DNA of 64,000 nt from a virus. A program made the position numbers and the translations under genes. Under the pieces are notes generated by a model. That model saw only the letters and a program-made list of their open reading frames with translations, had not been told where the DNA came from and did not search any database. Of this stretch, positions 58,513 through 64,000 are shown in pieces; the stretch's first letter is position 1, and each line of letters opens with the position of its first letter. Location of the stretch: IMG/VR virus record IMGVR_UViG_3300024263_000001, positions 1-64,000 of that record; one strand, written 5' to 3'.

Positions 58513-59910
58513 ATGAGCACGGCCCTCTATAATCCCAACAGCGATATTCAGACTGAGTGGGATACTACTGGCGTTGACCATTATACTGAAATAGATGAGG
58601 GCACTACACCTGTTCTTGCTGACCATGTGCAGACCAAGGGCGGGGGGGATATTGATGAGTGGGGATTCGCCACCCCTGGCGAGTCTGGTATCAATTTTAT
58701 TAGAGCTCACATATACGCTGAGACTGGTAGTAATGCTACCTTCCTTATCAGTCTCCAGCAAGGCGGGGTCGAGCGGGCGAGTTTCCAGGTTCCTGTTGGT
58801 CAAAGTCAACAGTGGTTCTCCTGTCAATGGGATAATCCATCAGGAGATCTGAGTGCCCTGACCATTGAGGTTACGCACACCAAATCTGGTGGCGGCGGCC
58901 CGACTTATAGTACGGTTTATACTGCTTATTTGGAAGTAGATTATACTGAAATTCAAGAGTTTCCTTATTCTGGTAATATTCCCCTGACTAGTACCCCAAG
59001 TTATTTGTCCTCTGTGATTATGACTTACGCTGGAATCGCTCCTCTGATGACTACACCGAGTTATGATTCTCTTCTTGATAGGACCTATGATGGAGCCCTT
59101 CCCGTGGGGTGTGTGCCAAGTTACCTTTCAGCCTTGGAGAAGGGGTATAGTGGGATTGTTTCATTGGCGGTATTGCCAAGCTACCTCTCCGCTCTCGAAA
59201 AAGGATATAACGGTGTAATTTCCCCAAATTTGTTACCGAGTTACTTGTCTATTCTTGATGGGGCATATGATGGGACGATTCCTGTGGCAATCTCTCCAGG
59301 TTATGATTCAAAGGTAGAGGTGATTTATGCTGGGGCAGTTGCAGTGGGAATATTGCCCAGTTATAGTTCCATTGTAGAGATGTTATATGGGGGTCAGGTT
59401 CCTGTTCTTGTGGTTCCGAGCGCGAGTTATTCGCTGGAATCTGTGCAGGAATTTGTTTATTCGGGACAGGTTGATATAGGATTATTGTCTAGTTACCTAT
59501 CGACATTGGAGAAAGGCTATCAGGGGCAGATTTCTCTGATTCTTTTATCGGGTTATGATTCTATTGTAGATAGGATTTATTTGGGGGAGATTCCTCTAGT
59601 TGTTGTACCGAGTCGTTTGTCCGCGCTGGAAATGGAGTATGATGGTTCTGCGGCGCTGGTAATTGTACCTGAGAGTATCTATTCTTTGGAGGAGAGTGGG
59701 ACTGAGTTTGTTTATTCTGGTAGTGTTTTTGTTTTTGTGTTGCCCAGATACGTTTTGGTCGCCGAGGGGGAAGTGAGAATGGATTCCCGTTATCCGCATT
59801 GTCTTCGTTGTGGTGGTCCTTTGGGGGTTCATGCTGGGATTAGGGGACCAAATGTGCAGTATCACAATTATGAGTGTCGTTTGGGTTTAGAACATCCCGA
59901 CTATGATTAG
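58513..59910 (+). CDS. Virion protein with thirteen 20-residue repeats and C-terminal zinc module
   Basis: 465 residues. Residues 1-150 look like a jelly-roll sandwich (FIRAHIYAETGSNATFLISL). Residues 152-420 are 13 tandem units of the form Y-x-G-x-[IV]-x-[LV]-x3-P-S-Y-x-S-x-[LV]-[ED]-x2, with two short inserts (units 8 and 12). The C-terminus is a zinc module (RYPHCLRCGGPLGVHAGI, then HNYEC), which recurs twice in the protein at 60471. An internal ATG at 59779 could also give the zinc module alone. It is probably a long fibre or surface protein of the head. Confidence 0.55.
   Translation: MSTALYNPNSDIQTEWDTTGVDHYTEIDEGTTPVLADHVQTKGGGDIDEWGFATPGESGINFIRAHIYAETGSNATFLISLQQGGVERASFQVPVGQSQQWFSCQWDNPSGDLSALTIEVTHTKSGGGGPTYSTVYTAYLEVDYTEIQEFPYSGNIPLTSTPSYLSSVIMTYAGIAPLMTTPSYDSLLDRTYDGALPVGCVPSYLSALEKGYSGIVSLAVLPSYLSALEKGYNGVISPNLLPSYLSILDGAYDGTIPVAISPGYDSKVEVIYAGAVAVGILPSYSSIVEMLYGGQVPVLVVPSASYSLESVQEFVYSGQVDIGLLSSYLSTLEKGYQGQISLILLSGYDSIVDRIYLGEIPLVVVPSRLSALEMEYDGSAALVIVPESIYSLEESGTEFVYSGSVFVFVLPRYVLVAEGEVRMDSRYPHCLRCGGPLGVHAGIRGPNVQYHNYECRLGLEHPDYD
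58966..59775 (+). repeat. Thirteen coding repeats of about 60 bp
   Basis: DNA encoding the 20-residue units of the 58513 protein. Units are conserved in protein but diverged in DNA, apart from pairs such as units 3 and 4 (both PSYLSALEKGY), so the array is old with possible recent local duplication. Confidence 0.75.
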
Positions 59911-59921
59911 GCGATGTGAGA

Positions 59922-60158
59922 ATGGCTGATGTACCAGTTAGAGACTATCATTTCAGGCCCCGACAAAGACCAGTAAAGAGTCCCAGAACTGGTCGTAGAT
60001 ATAAATGGGAACATAAGGGATCACCATTTGCTATATGTATGGTAGCAGAGGGGGATTTGCAGTTTATTGAAGCTGTTAAGAAGGGCTGTTGTGGAAGTCG
60101 CGGGCGTTACTACAAACGAGCGACACAGGAGGAATACAACGCATGGTTGGGGAAATGA
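59922..60158 (+). CDS. Small basic protein upstream of GroES
   Basis: 78 residues from the ATG at 59922 (GTG at 59916 also possible). Basic start (FRPRQRPVKSPRTGRRYKW), then a globular part with GCCGSRGRYY. Its stop overlaps the GroES start. Function unknown. Confidence 0.5.
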   Translation: MADVPVRDYHFRPRQRPVKSPRTGRRYKWEHKGSPFAICMVAEGDLQFIEAVKKGCCGSRGRYYKRATQEEYNAWLGK

Positions 60159-60478
60159 ATGTTGAGGATTTTATACCTATTGATGATAGGGTGCTTGTGA
60201 GACCACATGAGATTGAGGAAAAGACTGAGAGTGGGGTTTATCTTCCCCCCGCCGCTCTTGCTGAGAAAAGAGAGATAGTACAGTCGGGCGAGATAGTTGC
60301 TATTGGTCCTGGCCGTCTAAACGCGGAGGGGAAGCGTGAAGCTATGATGGATTTACGACCTGGGGACACGACGTTTTTCGCTCGCTTCCAGGGTTGGTTA
60401 TTTGTGGTTGATGATGTAGAATACCGAGTGTTTGGGCAGCACGATCTGTTTGGTTATAGGAAGAGAGAAGGTGAGTAG
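60155..60478 (+). CDS. groES: GroES-like co-chaperonin
   Basis: 107 residues from the ATG at 60155 (ATGA overlap). It follows the Cpn10 plan: IPIDDRVLVRPHEIEEKTES, then a mobile loop GVYLPPAAL, then GEIVAIGPGRLNAEG, LRPGDTTFFARFQGW and VEYRVFGQHDLFGY. Phage co-chaperonins (T4 gp31 type) replace host GroES so GroEL can fold the capsid protein. Its place near the capsid genes fits that role. Confidence 0.85.
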   Translation: MNVEDFIPIDDRVLVRPHEIEEKTESGVYLPPAALAEKREIVQSGEIVAIGPGRLNAEGKREAMMDLRPGDTTFFARFQGWLFVVDDVEYRVFGQHDLFGYRKREGE

Positions 60479-60938
60479 ATGTGCCCGCTGTGGGACTCCT
60501 CTAGGGGTTCGTGTGGGCATTATGGTGGGAGGCGAGTTATTTTGCAATTATGAGTGTGCCCAAGATTTAGAGGGGGAAAGGGAACGGGCTCCCCTCCCAG
60601 TAATGGAGAGGAAAATGAATCCAGATGATCGGTATCCTCGGTGTGTTCAGTGTGATAAACCTTTAGGAGTTCACGCAGGCATTAAAAGGGAAGGTGTAAG
60701 GGTATGTAATCGAGATTGTGAATATCTTTACTTCGGCCCCCCCGATCCTTATACGGAAACAATGATAATGGATTTTAGTTTTCGTACTGCGCTGGAGGAT
60801 TTGAAGAAACAAAACCCTGAAGTTGATGAGGCGGGTATTTTGGCCTTGTATTATCTAGGTTGGGTGAAAGTTCCTAGTCGGGGGGCGGGGGATTACGATA
60901 TTTACGAGAAAGTGAGAGGATGGTGTGAGGTAGAATAG
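60471..60938 (+). CDS. Protein with two zinc modules shared with the repeat protein
   Basis: 155 residues, GTG start overlapping the GroES stop. Module 1: CARCGTPLGVRVGI then FCNYEC. Module 2: RYPRCVQCDKPLGVHAGI then VCNRDC. The C-terminal 70 residues are helical and acidic (EVDEAGILALYYLGWVKVPS). The modules match the zinc tail of the 58513 protein, so the two may interact or share an ancestor. Function unknown. Confidence 0.55.
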   Translation: MSRCARCGTPLGVRVGIMVGGELFCNYECAQDLEGERERAPLPVMERKMNPDDRYPRCVQCDKPLGVHAGIKREGVRVCNRDCEYLYFGPPDPYTETMIMDFSFRTALEDLKKQNPEVDEAGILALYYLGWVKVPSRGAGDYDIYEKVRGWCEVE

Positions 60939-60990
60939 AACCTTAAAATTTCCAGTTTTGTCTTGTAATTGACTAAAACCATGATATAAT
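60939..60990 (+). promoter_or_regulatory. Boxed promoter P4, glycan island
   Basis: Box AACCTTAAAATT (60939-60950), 12 bases, TTGTAA (60963-60968), 16 bases, extended -10 TGATATAAT (TATAAT 60985-60990). It follows the stop of the zinc-module gene directly and leads into a structured leader. Confidence 0.8.
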
Positions 60991-60996
60991 GAAGGT

Positions 60997-61186
60997 ACTC
61001 CCCAGCATTCCTCTAGCGTGGTAGGGACGCCGACCCGTATGGGAGCGTTAGGGCGATGCTGGCGCGGGGCTGCTGACGAGCAGCCCTGGCTAATCCTCCC
61101 CGCCCCCCGCTGATGAGTAGACTGGCGGGTGGCTTGATAATCAATAGGGATTATGTGGAAATCTAAATAAAGGTATCCTTTTCTTT
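60997..61186 (+). ncRNA. Structured leader RNA before the glycan genes
   Basis: About 190 untranslated bases. Stem A: CCAGCAT (61002-61008) with ATGCTGG (61056-61062), continued inward by CTAGCG (61013-61018) with CGTTAG (61046-61051, one G-U). Stem B: GGCTGCT-gacg-AGCAGCC (61068-61085). Stem C: CCCGCC (61099-61104) with GGCGGG (61124-61129). CTGACGAGCAG (61073) and CTGATGAGTAG (61110) are near copies. GC-rich against its surroundings. It may be a regulatory leader or a separate RNA. Confidence 0.5.
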
Positions 61187-62170
61187 ATGGGAACTCGGTT
61201 CAGTGTGATTGTGCCCACTACTGGTGGGCGTATGAAAAATTTAGATCTGGTTCTTTGTTCTCTGGCCAACCAATATTTTCCTAAAGATGATTATGAAATA
61301 ATTGTGGTAAACGATGGTGGCGAGCCGGAGGTAAAGGATCTGGTTGCCTCCTATAAGGGGGAGTTTGGGAAAATTGTTTATATTGTATCTCCCAAATTTG
61401 AGTCCATTCCCCTTTCTCAGGTTGCTCCAACAGATGTAGAGGCTACTATAACTATTTGGGGGGAAGGGGGAGATCTTATCAAACTTGTTCCCAACGAACA
61501 ACCCCGCAACAAGGGGGCAAGGCAGGCGGAACATGGTTTTTATATTTTCGCTGATTCTGATGTGGTTCTTTCTCCTATGACTCTCGCGCTCTATAACCAG
61601 GATATTTCTAACAATCCTGATCGGATCATCTTAGGGATTTATCATTGGTTACATCCTATGGAGATAACTAAAAGAGATATAATTGAACGATTTGATGATA
61701 TAGTCCATCATCGTCTTATGAAGGTTCCTCTCAACCGCCCGCAAACTCATAATATTTGCCGTGATATGCGGTTGAAAAATTTTGAAGCAACGACCCCAGA
61801 TGAGGTTCACCGTGCCCCTAATCACATGAATGATGGTCTTGCTTGTTTTAGTGGGAATATATGTTGGCCCAAGAATCTGTTTTGGGATATAGGTGGTTAT
61901 AATCCTTATCTTCATGCAGGAGCCCACGAGGATGGGATGAGTGGGTTGACGGCTTACTTCGCAGGGTTTGGAATCTCCTACGACAAGCGGATCATTGGTG
62001 GGCATATATACCATGACAGAGACATTTCGTATGTTGAATCTTTCAAGTGGGCCGAGATAGAGATTATAAATGATAAGTTTAAGGATGAACCAGAATTCAA
62101 AGGTGTACTTGAGCAGACGGAGGAAGAGAAGAAACAATTAGGCGTGGGGGATTGGAAGAAAGAATGGTGA
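61187..62170 (+). CDS. GT2-family glycosyltransferase
   Basis: 327 residues, GT-A fold. FSVIVPTTGGRMKNLDLVL is the N-terminal nucleotide-binding strand, IIVVNDGG a donor contact, PRNKGARQA the ribose loop and IFADSDVV the D-x-D-like metal site; AHEDGMSG supplies the catalytic E-D region. It transfers a sugar from a nucleotide donor to an unknown acceptor. First gene after promoter P4; part of the sugar island that probably continues to the GT4 gene at base 1. Confidence 0.85.
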   Translation: MGTRFSVIVPTTGGRMKNLDLVLCSLANQYFPKDDYEIIVVNDGGEPEVKDLVASYKGEFGKIVYIVSPKFESIPLSQVAPTDVEATITIWGEGGDLIKLVPNEQPRNKGARQAEHGFYIFADSDVVLSPMTLALYNQDISNNPDRIILGIYHWLHPMEITKRDIIERFDDIVHHRLMKVPLNRPQTHNICRDMRLKNFEATTPDEVHRAPNHMNDGLACFSGNICWPKNLFWDIGGYNPYLHAGAHEDGMSGLTAYFAGFGISYDKRIIGGHIYHDRDISYVESFKWAEIEIINDKFKDEPEFKGVLEQTEEEKKQLGVGDWKKEW

Positions 62171-62469
62171 TTAAGTTATTCATCATTCTGACTATGGTTG
62201 TCACAGGGTATTGTGATGCTACTGGAGCCTCGCCATTTGAGGGAATGACTGCTTCGGGGGTTTATACAAATAGATTCACAACGGCTTGCCCTCCCGAAAT
62301 GGAATTTGGTACAGTAATTATAATGGACGGAAAGATATTTATCTGCGAGGATAGGGGCGGTGCGATTAAAGGGAATAGGCTTGACATTTGGTTCCCGACT
62401 TGTGATGATGCAATTTTGTGGGGGCGACAAGAAAAAGAGGTTTTAATATTGGGGGCGAGGGGGAAATGA
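62164..62469 (+). CDS. Exported 3D-domain protein
   Basis: 101 residues from the ATG at 62164 (ATGGTGA overlap). A signal peptide (MVIKLFIILTMVVTGYCDA) is followed by a 3D-type beta barrel: FTTACPPEMEFGTVIIMDG, ICEDRGGAIKGNRLDIWF and DDAILWGRQEKEV, with the conserved Asp residues. The fold occurs in MltA and Rpf-type lytic transglycosylases, so it may act on peptidoglycan. It is odd within a sugar island. Confidence 0.7.
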   Translation: MVIKLFIILTMVVTGYCDATGASPFEGMTASGVYTNRFTTACPPEMEFGTVIIMDGKIFICEDRGGAIKGNRLDIWFPTCDDAILWGRQEKEVLILGARGK

Positions 62470-62654
62470 TAATGATGGAATTTCGGATATGTCCAGATTG
62501 TGGTGGGTATGAAATGGTACCAATATCAGAGGAAATTGATTTCTATGGCACTAGTGATGCCAGTCAACGTCCTTGTGCTTGCAAGCTGAAAGAGGAAGAG
62601 GAGGAATGGGTACAATTACCGTTATGGAACCAATCAGAATTAGACCAGACATAA
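62466..62654 (+). CDS. Small zinc-ribbon protein
   Basis: 62 residues, ATG in the upstream stop (ATGA). RICPDCGGYEMVPIS and RPCACKL give the metal ligands; an acidic tail follows. Overlaps the next gene by 49 bases. Function unknown. Confidence 0.5.
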   Translation: MIMMEFRICPDCGGYEMVPISEEIDFYGTSDASQRPCACKLKEEEEEWVQLPLWNQSELDQT

Positions 62655-63163
62655 AAGGGATTCAATGTGTCCAAGAGGGTGCAATGGAATTGGGGGCATG
62701 GTGGGAGGAGCCCAATGTTAATCGCCTTTGGTTTAGAATTCCTTGGGAAGATAAAAGTGTTATGGCTACTTCCACTCATCTCCTTATCTTGGAAAACATT
62801 CCTGATGAGATAGAAAGTGTGATGAGTGTGGGAGATGGTGGTCTATGGTGCTGGCTGGTCGCCGCCGCCCATAAAACAGCGATTGATGAGGGTGACATCC
62901 CAGAGTATGTAGCAGATACTCGAATTGTGTCCCCCGCTAATAAATTCAGAGAAAGAGTTAAAAGAGGATTTATTGAAATCCCTGATAGTGATGTAGTTAT
63001 AGTATCTAATCTTGGAAGTTGGCACTATGGATGGTTCGAGCGCCATGCAAAAAAGAGAATAATTGTATATTCTCTGGGGAGTTTGATGTTTCTGAAAGCG
63101 AGGGGTTATGAAGTGAAGGGATTGGAAACGAAATTTGGACCAGAGTTCGTGGCTTGGAGGTGA
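62606..63163 (+). CDS. Hypothetical protein of the glycan island
   Basis: 185 residues from the ATG at 62606 (SD gaggagga). Alpha/beta fold with SDVVIVSNLGSWHYGWFER and KRIIVYSLGSLMFLKARGYE, possibly Rossmann-like. No catalytic motif recognised. Neighbours suggest a link to glycan modification, but this is weak. Confidence 0.45.
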   Translation: MGTITVMEPIRIRPDIKGIQCVQEGAMELGAWWEEPNVNRLWFRIPWEDKSVMATSTHLLILENIPDEIESVMSVGDGGLWCWLVAAAHKTAIDEGDIPEYVADTRIVSPANKFRERVKRGFIEIPDSDVVIVSNLGSWHYGWFERHAKKRIIVYSLGSLMFLKARGYEVKGLETKFGPEFVAWR

Positions 63164-63169
63164 GGGATA

Positions 63170-63466
63170 ATGAGTAAGATTGAAGAGCTGGAGGAGCAAA
63201 TAGAAGATTTACAGCGGGCTATAAAAGCGATTACGAAGATGGAGCCTGGTGGATTTCCTGGAGATTATGCCGAGGTGCTCAACTTTCATTATAGGGGGCA
63301 TGTTCAGGTTGGGGAAAGGTTGGTACGCCACGACCAGAAGTTAGATTATATCTCACAGACGTTGAAAAGATTGGGGCGAGAAGTGAAACAGATACGGTTG
63401 GCTATAATGCGGCTTGGGTCCGATGAAGCTATTCATAACCTGATTGGAAGGGGAAATAATGGGTGA
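63170..63466 (+). CDS. Coiled-coil hypothetical protein
   Basis: 98 residues. N-terminal coiled coil (SKIEELEEQIEDLQRAIKAI), a short Gly/Pro loop, and a second basic helix (YISQTLKRLGREVKQIRLA). Overlaps the next gene by 8 bases. Function unknown. Confidence 0.5.
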   Translation: MSKIEELEEQIEDLQRAIKAITKMEPGGFPGDYAEVLNFHYRGHVQVGERLVRHDQKLDYISQTLKRLGREVKQIRLAIMRLGSDEAIHNLIGRGNNG

Positions 63467-63593
63467 ATATCTGGTTGATAAGGTTGATCTCTCTTGGGTT
63501 TGGAAAACTGTTGCAGCAATGGCTATAGTTATGTCATCTACGTTTATGGGTGGATTTTTACTGGGTTGGTTTCTTTGCGGGCGGTGGGGATGA
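63459..63593 (+). CDS. 44-residue membrane protein
   Basis: ATG 63459 behind aaggggaaata. One membrane helix at about 17-41 (TVAAMAIVMSSTFMGGFLLG, then WFLCG). Paired with the coiled-coil gene before it, which recalls XhlA/holin-type pairs. The stop overlaps the next start. Confidence 0.5.
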   Translation: MGEYLVDKVDLSWVWKTVAAMAIVMSSTFMGGFLLGWFLCGRWG

Positions 63594-64000
63594 GTAAGGT
63601 AGCTGTAGTGACAATGGCAAGAACGGGTTCTACAAGATTACCTAACAAGGTTATCTTTGATCTTGGTGGCAAACCAGCGTTTATACAGGCTATCGAGAGA
63701 GTCACTAGTGTCGTAAAAGCGGATTATGTGGTTGTGGCTTGCTCGATTTATGCGCGGGATGATCCGATTGAACTCTTCGCGAAACAGTACGGGATAGATT
63801 GTTTTCGTGGCCCAGAGGAGGATACAGGTGGCCGATTGAGGATGTGTGGAGAATGGTTAGGTCTAAAAGATGATGATTGGCTTGTAAGCTCTAGTTCTGA
63901 CCAACCTTTGAGCATAACAAAGTGGTTGCCTTGGGGAATAGAGCAACTTCAAAAACGTGATTGTGCTTACTTAAGGTTTGTTGCGCCCCCCAATAATACC
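63590..64000 (+). CDS. SpsF-like cytidylyltransferase, N-terminal part (3' end outside window)
   Basis: 137 residues visible. It begins KVAVVTMARTGSTRLPNKVI, the nucleotide-binding signature (R-x-G-S-x-R-L-P-x-K) of CMP-sugar synthases, followed by GGKPAFIQAIERV, YVVVACS and FRGPEEDTGGRL, closest in style to SpsF. It would activate an acidic or unusual sugar with CTP for transfer by the neighbouring glycosyltransferases. The frame is open at the window end. Confidence 0.8.
   Translation, partial: MSKVAVVTMARTGSTRLPNKVIFDLGGKPAFIQAIERVTSVVKADYVVVACSIYARDDPIELFAKQYGIDCFRGPEEDTGGRLRMCGEWLGLKDDDWLVSSSSDQPLSITKWLPWGIEQLQKRDCAYLRFVAPPNNT

Noticed and set aside
61073-61160. CTGATGAG and CTGACGAG resemble the conserved core of hammerhead ribozymes, with a GGAAAT further on.
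   Set aside because: No stem II follows the CTGATGA and no GAAA closes it at the required place, so the three-stem core cannot be formed.
1-64000. Prophage or temperate lifestyle.
   Set aside because: No integrase, excisionase, attachment repeat or CI/Cro-type repressor was recognised. The wHTH protein at 17629 alone is not evidence. The part of the genome outside the window is unseen.

Overview
The window is almost the whole genome of a tailed double-stranded DNA bacteriophage with an HK97-type capsid and, by gene content (tail tube and tape measure, no sheath or baseplate wedge genes), a siphovirus. It is gene dense, with ATGA-type start/stop overlaps, AGGAGG-like ribosome binding sites and many sigma70-like extended -10 promoters, so the host is a bacterium; I cannot name it. 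No integrase, lysogeny repressor, tRNA, rRNA or CRISPR array was seen, which suggests a strictly lytic phage. Both window ends cut through genes: a glycosyltransferase at the left and a nucleotide-sugar cytidylyltransferase at the right. The right end carries terminase, portal, capsid and sugar genes, while the left end carries a sugar gene, head-tail joining and tail genes. The simplest reading is one circularly permuted or circular map opened inside a glycan-modification island that lies between the capsid genes and the neck genes.

Layout. (A) 1-16164, plus strand: end of the glycan island, neck proteins, tail tube, two tail-assembly genes, tape measure, tail tip and a beta-helix tailspike, interrupted by two HNH homing endonucleases. 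(B) 16418-18671, plus: a lysis and accessory cassette with its own promoter (coiled-coil membrane protein, phosphoesterase, holin, HNH gene), closed by a bidirectional terminator at 18715-18756. (C) 40396 down to 18775, minus: one long early/replication block. Near its promoter end it holds about 25 tiny proteins, many with zinc knuckles. It then holds DnaB-like helicase, DnaG-like primase, a Cas4/RecB-like nuclease, ssDNA-binding protein, family B DNA polymerase, a uracil-DNA glycosylase-like protein, adenine methyltransferase, RecA and two different Holliday-junction-type nucleases, and finally the endolysin. (D) 40397-40776: divergent control region with two near-consensus promoters and an operator-like palindrome. 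(E) 40777-43178, plus: a short early operon ending in an intrinsic terminator. (F) 43179-43990: about 0.8 kb without genes but full of repeats, a candidate origin or control region. (G) 44016-48517, plus: small genes including a sigma-region-4-like HTH protein and a probable small terminase. (H) 48559-60938, plus: large terminase, portal-MuF fusion, ChaB-protease-scaffold fusion, major capsid protein, decoration-like proteins and a GroES co-chaperonin, with two more HNH genes. (I) 60939-64000, plus: a promoter, a structured leader, GT2 glycosyltransferase, a 3D-domain protein, small proteins and the cytidylyltransferase.

The strongest unexplained signals are: a promoter family with an extra upstream box (AACCTTAAAATT) at fixed distance; three structured untranslated RNAs (35302-35539, 57679-57752, 61002-61129); a virion-region protein made of thirteen 20-residue repeats ending in a zinc module shared with a neighbour; paralogous genes placed on either side of the divergent control region; and an in-frame UGA inside an otherwise continuous coding region at 44554-44964.
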